Positions 7,498 through 15,469 of a stretch of DNA of 24,431 nucleotides are shown one piece after another. Origin of the DNA: UBA1100 sp964533265 (GTDB taxonomy: Bacteria; Verrucomicrobiota; Verrucomicrobiia; Limisphaerales; UBA1100); contig CAZHJW010000018.1 in NCBI GenBank assembly GCA_964533265.1, positions 1-24,431 of the forward strand. Reading direction: 5' to 3'. Below the pieces are notes generated by a model. It had not been told where the DNA came from and did not search any database. It saw only the letters and a program-made list of their open reading frames with translations. Made by a program: the position numbers and the translations under genes. Position 1 is the first letter of the stretch, and every line of letters starts with the position of its first letter.

Positions 7498-9426
7498 ATG
7501 GGTAAGATTTTAGGCATTGATTTGGGCACCACCAACTCCTGCATGGCTGTTATTGAAGGTGGCGAGGCTACGGTGTTGGAAAATTCGGAAGGTAAACGCA
7601 CGACCCCCTCGGTGGTAGCGTTTGCCAAAAATGGGGAAAGGCTGGTAGGAGATTCCGCTAAACGTCAGGCAGCAACCAATCCTTCCAACACCGTATATTC
7701 GACCAAACGATTCATCGGCCGCAAGTACAAAGAGGTCGCAGAAGAGTCCAAACGTGTTCCTTATAAAGTGGTTGAAGGCAAGAACACCGATGCGGCTATT
7801 GAAGTCGAAGTTGACGGGCAAGCTAAGCCTTTCAGTCCTCAGGAAATAGCCTCCATCGTGCTCGCCAAACTTAAGGCGGATGCAGAGATGCGCCTGGGCG
7901 AGACAATCTCACAAGCGGTGATTACTGTTCCTGCTTACTTCAACGACGCGCAACGACAAGCCACCAAGGATGCAGGGTCAATTGCCGGCCTTGAAGTATT
8001 ACGTATCATCAACGAACCAACCGCTGCTTCGCTGGCGTATGGGCTTGATAAGAAGGATGATGAGAAGATTGCCGTCTATGATTTAGGAGGAGGCACGTTT
8101 GATATTTCTATTCTCGAGATTGGTGATCAGTTCTTTCAAGTCAAAGCTACCAATGGCGACACACATCTGGGTGGTGATGACTGGGACAACGCAATTATAG
8201 ACTGGGTCATCGAAGAATTTAAAACCGACACAAGTATTGACCTTCAAGGGCAACCTGATGCGATGCAACGCATCAAGGAAGAGGCTGAAAAATCCAAAAT
8301 TGCCCTTTCCAGCTCCCAAACATATGAGATTAGCCTACCGTTTATCACAGCAGATCAGACTGGCCCCAAGCACATCAAGCTGGAATTGACTCGCGCAAAG
8401 CTGGAGCAACTCACCGATAGCCTATTTGAGCGCACTACCGCACCCGTTAAGGAGTGCTTAAAGGATGCCGGACTCAACAGTGGAGATATTGATGAATTGG
8501 TACTGGTTGGAGGAATGACCCGGATGCCGCGTGTGGTTGACACGGCCAAAGCATTACTTGGCAAACAACCCAATCAAGGTGTCAATCCCGATGAGGTAGT
8601 CGCTATTGGAGCCGCAATTCAAGGCGGTGTATTGAACAAGGAGGAGGGGTTGGACAGTGTGTTGCTCTTGGATGTCACTCCACTCTCGTTGGGTATCGAA
8701 ACCGAAGGCGGTATATTCACCAAGCTCATTGAGCGAAATACGACCATCCCCACTAAGAAATCAAATATTTTTTCCACTGCGGCCGACAACCAGCCTGCAG
8801 TAGACGTGCAAGTGTTCCAAGGCGAACGACCAATGGCCAACGATAACAAGAAGCTCGGCAACTTTAAACTTGATGGCATTGAGCCTGCACCACGAGGCAT
8901 GCCGCAGGTTGAAGTAAGCTTTGATATCGATGCCAATGGAATTCTTCACGTGAGTGCTAAAGACAAAAAAACTGACAAGGAGCAAAAGATTACCATAAAA
9001 GACTCCAGTGGACTCTCTGAAGATGAAATCGAGCGCATGAAAAAGGAAGCAGAGGACAACGCCGAAGCAGACAAGCAACGACAGGAACAAGTCGAGGCCC
9101 GCAACGAAGCCGATACGACAGCTTATGCGGCTGAGAAATTCCTCAAAGAAAACGAAGATAAGCTCTCTGAAGATACCAAGGGTAAGCTTGAAAAGACCAT
9201 AGAAGAACTCAAAGAGAAACTTCAGGGGGACGATCTAGACGTCATCAACAGCGCCAAGGACGCCGTTAACGAAGCAATGCAGTCCGCCGCTGGAGAAGCT
9301 TATCAAGCAACCGCAGACGAAGAAAATAAAACCTCCCCTGATACTCAACAAGAATCCACACCAGACGAAAACAAAGACGATGGGCCTGTTGTTGATGCAG
9401 AAGTTGTTGAAGAAGACAAAAAATAA
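7498..9426 (+). CDS. dnaK: Hsp70 chaperone DnaK
   Basis: Full-length 642-residue ATP-dependent chaperone that binds exposed hydrophobic segments of client proteins in the cytosol, normally with DnaJ and GrpE. The ATPase domain shows the N-terminal phosphate loop IGIDLGTTNSC-type sequence (residues 4-14), VYDLGGGTFDIS (phosphate 2) and LVLVGGMTRMPRV (adenosine). The interdomain linker and substrate-binding domain follow (VLLLDVTPLSLGIET, then NTTIPTKKS). The helical lid ends in an acidic tail, EVVEEDKK, matching the usual EEVD-like bacterial end. The ATG has a good ribosome site (GAAAGGA, five bases upstream). It is followed after 68 bases by groES rather than by dnaJ or grpE, neither of which is in the window. 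Likely stress-regulated, possibly through the sigma-54-like element. Confidence 0.98.
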   Translation: MGKILGIDLGTTNSCMAVIEGGEATVLENSEGKRTTPSVVAFAKNGERLVGDSAKRQAATNPSNTVYSTKRFIGRKYKEVAEESKRVPYKVVEGKNTDAAIEVEVDGQAKPFSPQEIASIVLAKLKADAEMRLGETISQAVITVPAYFNDAQRQATKDAGSIAGLEVLRIINEPTAASLAYGLDKKDDEKIAVYDLGGGTFDISILEIGDQFFQVKATNGDTHLGGDDWDNAIIDWVIEEFKTDTSIDLQGQPDAMQRIKEEAEKSKIALSSSQTYEISLPFITADQTGPKHIKLELTRAKLEQLTDSLFERTTAPVKECLKDAGLNSGDIDELVLVGGMTRMPRVVDTAKALLGKQPNQGVNPDEVVAIGAAIQGGVLNKEEGLDSVLLLDVTPLSLGIETEGGIFTKLIERNTTIPTKKSNIFSTAADNQPAVDVQVFQGERPMANDNKKLGNFKLDGIEPAPRGMPQVEVSFDIDANGILHVSAKDKKTDKEQKITIKDSSGLSEDEIERMKKEAEDNAEADKQRQEQVEARNEADTTAYAAEKFLKENEDKLSEDTKGKLEKTIEELKEKLQGDDLDVINSAKDAVNEAMQSAAGEAYQATADEENKTSPDTQQESTPDENKDDGPVVDAEVVEEDKK

Positions 9427-9494
9427 TTTTCAATCCTCGGCGAGTGCCGTGGACTCTCATTCACATAACCCCTAACAAAAAACAAACTAACAAT

Positions 9495-9791
9495 ATGGCT
9501 AAACTAAAAATCAAGCCTCTCGGAGACCGCGTTCTCGTAGAACCGGCAGAAGAAGCTGAAGTAAAGAAGGGCGGAATCATCATTCCTGATTCCGCGAAAG
9601 AGAAACCGCAGGAAAGCAAAGTCATTGCACTGGGCACCGGCAAGATTGATGACAATGGCAAAAAAGTTGCCTTTGAGGTCAAGGTCGGTGACATCGTTCT
9701 GACCAACAAATACGGCGGCACCGAAATCAAGATCGATGACGTGGAATATAAAATCCTAAATCAGGACGACATTCTCGCGGTAGTCGGCTAA
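9495..9791 (+). CDS. groES: Hsp10 co-chaperonin GroES
   Basis: 98-residue co-chaperonin whose heptamer caps the GroEL folding chamber. IKPLGDRVLVEP at the start, the mobile loop KKGGIIIPDSAKEKPQ and the ending YKILNQDDILAVVG are all typical. A longer reading from 9444 would add 17 residues (beginning MPWTLIHI) with no family counterpart; the conserved MAKLKIKPLGDR fixes the start at 9495. The leader just before the ATG is A/C-rich (9471-9494, containing CTAACAAA) with no Shine-Dalgarno sequence, so initiation is probably SD-independent. It lies 68 bases after dnaK and 26 bases before groEL, consistent with one operon. Confidence 0.97.
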   Translation: MAKLKIKPLGDRVLVEPAEEAEVKKGGIIIPDSAKEKPQESKVIALGTGKIDDNGKKVAFEVKVGDIVLTNKYGGTEIKIDDVEYKILNQDDILAVVG

Positions 9792-9817
9792 ACCCAATAA
9801 TTTAAGGTAATAATATT

Positions 9818-11437
9818 ATGTCAGCCAAACAACTAGTATTCGACGAAAAGGCCCGCCAGAACATCCTCCGTGGTGTTGAAAAACTGTCGAGGGCCGTCAC
9901 GGTAACACTCGGACCGAAAGGCCGTAACGTACTCATCGACAAAAAATTCGGCTCCCCAACAGCCACCAAAGATGGTGTGACTGTGGCCAAGGAGATCGAG
10001 CTAGAGTGCCCGTTCGAAAACATGGGCGCACAAATGGTGCGTGAAACCGCCAGCAAAACCAGCGACGTGGCCGGTGACGGCACCACGACTGCAACCGTGC
10101 TCGCCGAAGCCATCTACCGTGAAGGCTTGCGCAGCGTAACCGCCGGCGCTAGCCCGATTCACATCCAACGCGGCGTGCAAAAGGCTGTAGATGCAGCTAT
10201 TGCGCAACTGGCCAAGATCTCTCAGAAGGTTACCAGCAAAGGTGAAATCCAACAGGTAGCCACCGTTTCGGCTAACTGGGAATCAAGCATCGGTGAGATC
10301 ATTGCAGATGCCATGGATCAAGTCGGCAAGGATGGAACCATCACTGTCGAAGAAGCCCGTTCTATAGACACCACACTCGAAGTGGTCGAAGGCATGCAGT
10401 TCGATAAAGGATATCTCTCCCCGTACTTCATGACCGATGCGGATACTCAGGAGTGTAAACTCGAAGATGCCTACGTGCTTCTCTACGAGAAAAAAATCAC
10501 CAGTCTGAAGGACATCCAGCCCATCCTTGAAAAGGTCGTTGCAGCCGGCAACAAGCCATTGCTGCTCGTGGCTGAAGATATAGAAGGTGAAGCACTTGCC
10601 ACTCTCGTGGTAAACCGTATCCGCGGCACCCTAAAAATCTGTGCTGTGAAAGCCCCAGGCTTCGGCGATCGTCGCAAGGCCATGATGGAGGATATTGCCA
10701 TCCTTACTGGTGGTAAATTCATCACGGAGGATCTCGGCCTGAAACTTGACGGAATCGAAATCTCCGATCTTGGCACGGTGAAATCAATCACCGTAGAAAA
10801 GGAAAATACCATCCTGATTGACGGCGGCGGCAAAGCCAAAGAAATCAAGGGACGTATCGACCAAATCCGACGCCAAATTGAGGAAACGACCAGCGATTAT
10901 GATCGTGAGAAGCTTCAAGAGCGTCTCGCCAAACTCGCCGGCGGTGTGGCTGTCATCAATGTTGGTGCCGCCACTGAATCAGAGATGAAAGAGAAGAAGG
11001 CTCGTGTCGAAGATGCCTTACACGCAACCCGTGCCGCAGTAGAAGAGGGCATTGTCGCCGGCGGCGGCGTCGCCCTACTCCGCACCATCCCCGCAATTCA
11101 AAAACTGAAGCTGGATGGTGATGAGCAAATCGGTGTAGATATCGTACGCAACGCAGTAGAAGCACCACTTCGTGCCTTGGCAAGTAATGCTGGGGTAGAA
11201 GGCGCTGTCGTCGTACAAGAGGTTCTCAGTAAAAAAGGAACGATCGGTTACAACGTAGCAACAGATAAATACACTGACCTCATTAAGGCCGGTGTAGTAG
11301 ACCCGGCCAAGGTGACCCGCTCTGCCCTACAGAATGCATCATCGATTGCGGCACTATTGCTCACTACTGAGTGTTTGATTACCGATGTGCCCGAAGAGGA
11401 AAAGCCGGCTCCGGACCACGGTCACGACCACATGTAA
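9818..11437 (+). CDS. groEL: Hsp60 chaperonin GroEL
   Basis: 539-residue chaperonin subunit; double heptameric rings fold proteins in the cytosol using ATP. Visible hallmarks are VTLGPKGRNVLIDKKFG, VAGDGTTTATVLAEAI (nucleotide binding), the apical-domain stretch KAPGFGDRRKAMMEDIAILTGG and the late VEEGIVAGGGVALLR with the conserved ATP-binding glycines. Instead of the common Gly-Gly-Met repeat tail, the protein ends EEKPAPDHGHDHM, a short histidine-rich tail that could bind metal; in the chamber this would alter the floor. The ATG follows TAAGGTAATAATATT, a weak ribosome site. It is the last gene of the chaperone operon, ending at a strong terminator. Confidence 0.98.
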   Translation: MSAKQLVFDEKARQNILRGVEKLSRAVTVTLGPKGRNVLIDKKFGSPTATKDGVTVAKEIELECPFENMGAQMVRETASKTSDVAGDGTTTATVLAEAIYREGLRSVTAGASPIHIQRGVQKAVDAAIAQLAKISQKVTSKGEIQQVATVSANWESSIGEIIADAMDQVGKDGTITVEEARSIDTTLEVVEGMQFDKGYLSPYFMTDADTQECKLEDAYVLLYEKKITSLKDIQPILEKVVAAGNKPLLLVAEDIEGEALATLVVNRIRGTLKICAVKAPGFGDRRKAMMEDIAILTGGKFITEDLGLKLDGIEISDLGTVKSITVEKENTILIDGGGKAKEIKGRIDQIRRQIEETTSDYDREKLQERLAKLAGGVAVINVGAATESEMKEKKARVEDALHATRAAVEEGIVAGGGVALLRTIPAIQKLKLDGDEQIGVDIVRNAVEAPLRALASNAGVEGAVVVQEVLSKKGTIGYNVATDKYTDLIKAGVVDPAKVTRSALQNASSIAALLLTTECLITDVPEEEKPAPDHGHDHM

Positions 11438-11458
11438 AACTATCACACAACTCCATTC

Positions 11459-11489
11459 AAAAGAGCCGGCCTTCGGTCGGCTCTTTTTT
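11459..11489 (+). terminator. Intrinsic terminator after groEL
   Basis: A 13-base-pair stem beginning AAAAGAGCCGGCC, closed by a TTC loop and returning as GGTCGGCTCTTTT (one G-T pair), ends in a run of six T's. It begins 21 bases after the groEL stop and clearly closes the dnaK-groES-groEL operon. The A-run on the other side would let it work on the minus strand too. Confidence 0.93.
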
Positions 11490-11569
11490 GTTGACGCAAT
11501 AATCCAATTATAAAATTTACACTTTTTTACAGTACCCATACCGTATCTCGTTGAGCTAAAGTAACCCCA

Positions 11570-12046
11570 ATGAGATCACATCGCCTACTGAAAGACGTGT
11601 TTAAGGAAAGATCGGTTCAGCACGTTGCCGAGGAGATGAAGCTCTCACCTTCAACAGTGTACAAGTGGGCTGAATCACCCGATACAGGATCTGCCAGCGG
11701 CATATCAAACCCGCTCGATCGCGCAATAGCATTAATTGAAGCAACTGAAGATCCCAAACTTATACGCTGGTTGTGTGAACAAACAGGCGGTTTTTTTGTG
11801 GAGAATTCAGACCCAGCAAATAATGAAGATTCTCGCCACCGACTTGCGCCTGCCACCAGTCTGGTTGTAAAAAAATTCGCTGACCTCCTTTCCACTGTCG
11901 CCGAAGCCGCTGCAGATTCCAAGATTAGCGCCAAAGAAGCAGGTCACATTCGTCAGGAATGGGAGCAACTAAAGCGGGCGGCTGAAGGATATGTCAAATG
12001 CTGCGAAGAGGGCAATTTCAAGCAGCTAAATATAGATCTCAAGTAA
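11570..12046 (+). CDS. Small HTH regulator, CII-like (Phage_CP76-type) protein
   Basis: 158 residues. Residues 14-34 (RSVQHVAEEMKLSPSTVYKW) form a helix-turn-helix, and the following PLDRAIALIEATEDPKLIRWLCEQTGGFFVE resembles the phage regulatory CII (Phage_CP76) family that occurs widely as chromosomal genes. The C-terminal half (LVVKKFADLLSTVAEAAADSKISAKEAGHIRQEWEQL) is helical and reads like a dimerisation coiled coil. DNA binding is likely; targets are unknown. The gene starts about 80 bases after the groEL terminator and its stop region overlaps the tail of the convergent HAD gene by eight bases. No phage genes are nearby, so an ancestral or domesticated regulator is more likely than an active prophage remnant. 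Confidence 0.72.
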   Translation: MRSHRLLKDVFKERSVQHVAEEMKLSPSTVYKWAESPDTGSASGISNPLDRAIALIEATEDPKLIRWLCEQTGGFFVENSDPANNEDSRHRLAPATSLVVKKFADLLSTVAEAAADSKISAKEAGHIRQEWEQLKRAAEGYVKCCEEGNFKQLNIDLK

Positions 12047-12650
12047 GCCTCAGATCTCCGACTCTGCTCAAGAATCTCCGAGTTGACTCTACATCCTGAT
12101 GGCAACAAACCTGCCAACCGCGTTCACTGCCAGCCGCACAGTTTTCGGATCGGTCATCGAGGTATATAATATCTTCGCCATTTAAATCAGAAAAGTCTTC
12201 CAAGGCCCCGTAGATTTTTGCCTCTGGTTTAAGTGCTCCCACCTCGTATGAAAGAACGTGCCCATTAAACATCTGCCAAAAATCATATGTGCGGGAAATA
12301 TAACGCACCGCCATTTCGTTGGTGTTGGAGAATGTGAAAGTTGGGGTTCCCGACTGGGATATTTGTCTGTGAATATCAATCATCCCGGAAATCGGAGTAA
12401 AAATATCTTCGAATAAGGCGGCGAACTCAGCCTCACCTCCCGTGAAATCTGTTTCTCTCTGGATCATTCCAAAAAACTCCGACGAACTTAATTCGCCAGA
12501 TTCGTATCTTGCAAGTAGAGGCGACTGATTCAAATAATCATTAAGTTTAGCCTCGCTCCACTGCGTATGCGGAGCCATTTTCCTAACGAGGATCAGGTAG
12601 TCAAAATCCAGAAGCACCTTTCCAATATCAAAGACTACTGCCCCAATCAT
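12039..12650 (-). CDS. YihX-like HAD phosphatase
   Basis: 203-residue HAD-superfamily hydrolase. Motif I is VFDIGKVLLDFD with nucleophile Asp8; the usual second aspartate is Gly10, as in the E. coli YihX sugar-phosphate phosphatase group (DLGNV). Motif II is TFSNTNE (Ser108), motif III GALKPEAKIY (Lys141) and motif IV IIYLDDRSEN (Asp165/Asp166). By that resemblance a small sugar phosphate such as glucose-1-phosphate is a plausible substrate; this is inference. The ATG overlaps the recR stop by four bases (ATGA), so it is translated with the recR operon. Its end overlaps the convergent HTH gene by eight bases. Confidence 0.88.
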   Translation of the reverse strand: MIGAVVFDIGKVLLDFDYLILVRKMAPHTQWSEAKLNDYLNQSPLLARYESGELSSSEFFGMIQRETDFTGGEAEFAALFEDIFTPISGMIDIHRQISQSGTPTFTFSNTNEMAVRYISRTYDFWQMFNGHVLSYEVGALKPEAKIYGALEDFSDLNGEDIIYLDDRSENCAAGSERGWQVCCHQDVESTRRFLSRVGDLRLT

Positions 12651-13243
12651 GGCATTTCGCGCCGCCCTTCCATAGCATGAACAAGGGTGAGATCATCCGC
12701 ATACTCCAATCCACTCCCCGCCGGCAAACCATGAGCGATTCGACTTATTGTAACCCTTTTATCCTTTAAGCGCTGCGCAAGATAGTTACTGGTGGCTTCG
12801 CCTTCCACATCGGTACCCAAAGCAAGGATAACCTCCTGCACCCCTTCCAAGCGTGACTCGAGTTCGGCGATGCGAAGATCTTCGGGGTCCACTCCATTTA
12901 ATGGGGAAATTTTTCCACCCAACACATGAAACAACCCCTTAAAAGCTCCTGATTTATCAACATTGATCACATCCACTGCCGTTTCTACGACACATAGGGT
13001 CTGTGAATCACGTTGACTGTCACTGCATAGGACACAAGGTTGTGATTCGGTCAGTGAGCCGCATATTCTACAAAAACCAATCCGCTCTCTTGCGCTCAAA
13101 AGTGATTCAGCCAACTGCTTCACCTGACCCGACTCGCTTTGCACCAAAAAGAGCGCTAATCGCTCAGCGGACCGGGGACCTATTCCGGGCAACTGCCCAA
13201 GCGAGGAAATCAATCTCACAATAGGCTCCGGCAAAGATGCCAT
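12647..13243 (-). CDS. recR: Recombination mediator RecR
   Basis: 198-residue RecR, which with RecO/RecF loads RecA on gapped DNA during recombinational repair. Visible in order: an N-terminal helix-hairpin-helix (LGQLPGIGPRSAERLALFLV, residues 15-34), a C4 zinc finger (Cys58, Cys61, Cys70, Cys73 in CRICGSLTESQPCVLC), then the Toprim domain beginning LCVVETAVDVINVDKSGAFKG and the conserved HVLGGKISPLNGVDPEDLRI. It begins three bases after the ybaB stop and ends by overlapping the HAD gene, so dnaX-ybaB-recR-HAD is one operon. Length and all motifs are normal. Confidence 0.97.
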   Translation of the reverse strand: MASLPEPIVRLISSLGQLPGIGPRSAERLALFLVQSESGQVKQLAESLLSARERIGFCRICGSLTESQPCVLCSDSQRDSQTLCVVETAVDVINVDKSGAFKGLFHVLGGKISPLNGVDPEDLRIAELESRLEGVQEVILALGTDVEGEATSNYLAQRLKDKRVTISRIAHGLPAGSGLEYADDLTLVHAMEGRREMP

Positions 13244-13246
13244 AAA

Positions 13247-13558
13247 TCACCCCATTCCCGGCAACCCAAAGCCGGAAGTCACTTTACCCATTTCCTCTGC
13301 CTGAATCTTCTGACCTTCTTCAACAGCGTTATTAACCGCAAGTAACACCATATCCTCCAGCGACTCGACCTCCTCGGGATCCACTGCCTCAGGATCGATT
13401 TTGATCATCTTGATAACTCCCTTACAAGTAGCCACCACCTTGACCGCTCCACCTCCACTACTTGCCTCCACAGTCCGCTCAGCAAGCGCCGCTTCTACTT
13501 CCTGTGCTTGTTGTTGGGCTCGCATGGCCTGTTTCATTAATTTATTAATACTCGCCAT
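13247..13558 (-). CDS. ybaB: YbaB/EbfC nucleoid-associated protein
   Basis: 103-residue DNA-binding dimer of the YbaB/EbfC family. The N-terminal helix MKQAMRAQQQAQEVEAALAERTVEASSGGGAVKVVATCKGVI and the ending LPGMG are typical. A clear ribosome site (AAGGAA at 13568-13573, nine bases upstream) overlaps the dnaX stop codon, and the coding regions are separated by 13 bases. Its place between dnaX and recR is the standard bacterial order and suggests a shared replication or repair context. Confidence 0.96.
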   Translation of the reverse strand: MASINKLMKQAMRAQQQAQEVEAALAERTVEASSGGGAVKVVATCKGVIKMIKIDPEAVDPEEVESLEDMVLLAVNNAVEEGQKIQAEEMGKVTSGFGLPGMG

Positions 13559-13571
13559 AACTTAAAATTCC

Positions 13572-15281
13572 TTATGTACGTACATCCACGATTTGCCCCT
13601 TAAAAACCTCCAATGCTTTTTTAATGAGGGGGTCTTTTTTGAATTCCTCCATATCGATCGGTCCTTCTGGCGGTTTAGATGACACTTTATCTTCCCCTCC
13701 TTCTCCATCAATATTAGCCTCACTCATTTCCAACGGAGACCAACCTGCAGGACGATCAGCTATTACATAATTAACTGCCCGGACTGATTGCCCGCGTTTA
13801 CCTAAAGCCGTAATTAAAACTTTGTTTGTCTCTTTCGTATCAGCCAATTCCATCTGTGGAGCAAACCCTTCAGGAAAACCTATCTTAGCCACGCCTCCCT
13901 CAATTGACTGCAAATAAGCCTCTTGGAAATACGCACGGGAAAAAACGCCCAACGAATCCATTATATCTGGCCAGAGTAATTTTAAATCAGATGCCACAGG
14001 CGGTTCTGATTTGGTTTCAGAGGATTCGCCCTCTTCTAAAAACTTATCCGCAACTCTGTCCAGCTTCACCTCCGAAGTTTTTTGTTTGTCGGAAGATTTT
14101 CTCGTCATAGAAACAGCCTCTTCAGAGGCGATACCTCCACCCTCATTGTGGATCTCCTTTAGTTTATCAAGCACATCATTCAGGCTCATGGACCGCGACG
14201 CATCAATTGCCTTCATTAGACTTACCTCGACTAGAATCTTTTTGGATGAAGCTCCGCGCAACTGAAGCTCGCATTCGGTTAACACTTCAAGAACCCGAGA
14301 AACTGCGCCGTGATCGGTCAAATTTGCCTGCTCTTCGAGCGCAGTTTTTTCAGCCTCGGATATTTGCAAAATACCAACATCACCCTTGGAAACGAGATAT
14401 ACTAATAGATTACGAAAGTGATTGAGCAAATCACCGACTAACCGTGCCAACTCCTTGCCTCCGGTCGTAAGCTCATTCAGTTCGCGCAAAGCCTCCGCTG
14501 ACTCCCCCTGTAAGATGGCATTGGTCAACGAAAGCACCTGCGCCTGAGAACTGAGACCATACATGGAGAGTACATCGGCTTCCTTGATTGTCTCTCCGCA
14601 GAAGCTGATGAGTTGGTCGAGTGTGCTTTCCGCATCACGCATACCTCCATCCGCCCCCCGAGCGATCGCCTGTAATGCCGGCTCATCAATGGTTATCCCT
14701 TCTTCTTTGGCGATATATTCGAGGTGCGACACAATTTGTGCTGCAGGAATACGACGGAGGTCAAATCGTTGGCACCGCGACAAGATAGTGGGCAGGACTT
14801 TTTCTGGCTCAGTCGTTGCGAAGAGAAACTTTACGTGTGCCGGCGGTTCTTCCAACGTTTTAAGCAGAGCATTGAAGGCCGCGGTCGTAAGCATATGCAC
14901 TTCATCGATGATGTATATCTTGAAGCGACAGGTCGCCGGCGCATAAGGGGCAGAATCCCGTAACTCACGAACCTGCTCCACCCCGTTATTGCTCGCACCA
15001 TCAATCTCCAGAACATCAAGGGCCCTACCCTCAGCGATCTCAGCACAGCGTTCGTCATCGTCAGGAAAATCAACCGATGGACCCTCCGTTGCATTCAATG
15101 CTTTCGAAAAAATCCGTGCTATTGTCGTTTTACCTGTTCCTCGAGGTCCACTGAAAAGATAGGCATGGGCTATGCGGCCTGAATTAATAGCGTTAGAAAG
15201 TGTTTGGGTGACATGCTCCTGGCCAACCACATCCGAGAAACGTTGCGGACGATATTTGCGGGCTATTACCTGATAAGACAC
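13572..15281 (-). CDS. dnaX: DNA polymerase III subunit gamma/tau
   Basis: 569-residue clamp-loader subunit that opens the sliding clamp with ATP and links the polymerase cores. The start is GTG (15281-15279), fixed by the conserved SYQVIARKYRPQRF. Residues 45-52 are the Walker A motif GPRGTGKT, IIDEVHM (124-130) is Walker B, and LSRCQRF (167-173) is the SRC arginine-finger motif. The zinc module is degenerate: positions equivalent to the usual four cysteines read Ala64, Pro73, Asp76 and Cys79, leaving one cysteine. After domain III (about 365) comes a low-complexity linker and a C-terminal domain as in tau. It is preceded by the SRP RNA gene and followed by ybaB and recR. Confidence 0.96.
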   Translation of the reverse strand: MSYQVIARKYRPQRFSDVVGQEHVTQTLSNAINSGRIAHAYLFSGPRGTGKTTIARIFSKALNATEGPSVDFPDDDERCAEIAEGRALDVLEIDGASNNGVEQVRELRDSAPYAPATCRFKIYIIDEVHMLTTAAFNALLKTLEEPPAHVKFLFATTEPEKVLPTILSRCQRFDLRRIPAAQIVSHLEYIAKEEGITIDEPALQAIARGADGGMRDAESTLDQLISFCGETIKEADVLSMYGLSSQAQVLSLTNAILQGESAEALRELNELTTGGKELARLVGDLLNHFRNLLVYLVSKGDVGILQISEAEKTALEEQANLTDHGAVSRVLEVLTECELQLRGASSKKILVEVSLMKAIDASRSMSLNDVLDKLKEIHNEGGGIASEEAVSMTRKSSDKQKTSEVKLDRVADKFLEEGESSETKSEPPVASDLKLLWPDIMDSLGVFSRAYFQEAYLQSIEGGVAKIGFPEGFAPQMELADTKETNKVLITALGKRGQSVRAVNYVIADRPAGWSPLEMSEANIDGEGGEDKVSSKPPEGPIDMEEFKKDPLIKKALEVFKGQIVDVRT

Positions 15282-15308
15282 TCTGTTTTCAGATGGGAAA
15301 TTAAATTA

Positions 15309-15406
15309 GGCCAGGGTGACCACGGCAGATGCAGATCAAGCTACCGTTGCTGCCTTCCGGCCCTGGCGGGGTTTGCAAGCCCGCATTCCATGGGCCCTGA
15401 CAGGCC
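15309..15406 (-). ncRNA. ffs: Bacterial small signal recognition particle RNA (4.5S type)
   Basis: On the minus strand the conserved domain IV core reads CCCCGCCAGGGCCGGAAGGC followed by AGCAACGG, including the GGAAGG tetraloop region and the asymmetric AGCA bulge bound by Ffh. Flanking arms pair: GGCC with GGCC, AGGG with CCCT and CCATGG with CCGTGG. The resulting hairpin is about 98 nucleotides, normal for the small bacterial form; exact ends are estimates. It sits 27 bases before the dnaX start and 63 after galM on the same strand, the arrangement found in many bacteria. A weak promoter candidate (TTGCCG, 17-base spacer, CACTAT) lies just upstream; no terminator separates it from dnaX. Confidence 0.94.
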
Positions 15407-15469
15407 AATAGTGCCGTTGCCCAACGAGGGCGGCAAGCAGATTCAAGGCAAACTATTCTCGTAAGCAAT

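Noticed and set aside
9427..9494. GAGTGC followed by ACTC upstream of groES, like half of a CIRCE element
   Set aside because: Only a short GAGT/ACTC inverted repeat is present; the nine-base arms and spacing of CIRCE are missing.
11491..11532. TTGACG plus TATAAA downstream of the groEL terminator as a promoter
   Set aside because: The spacing between the two is only 12 bases, too short for a sigma-70 promoter.
13605..13645. Two AAAAAAG runs at the 3' end of dnaX
   Set aside because: They lie within the last 20 or so codons and in the wrong register, so a shift would change little.
14083..14100. A6 run in the dnaX linker as a possible programmed slippage site making a gamma form
   Set aside because: On the coding strand the run reads CAA AAA ACT, which is not in the register of an A-AAA-AAG shift site, and no adjacent stem or early stop was identified. 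Transcript slippage cannot be judged by eye.
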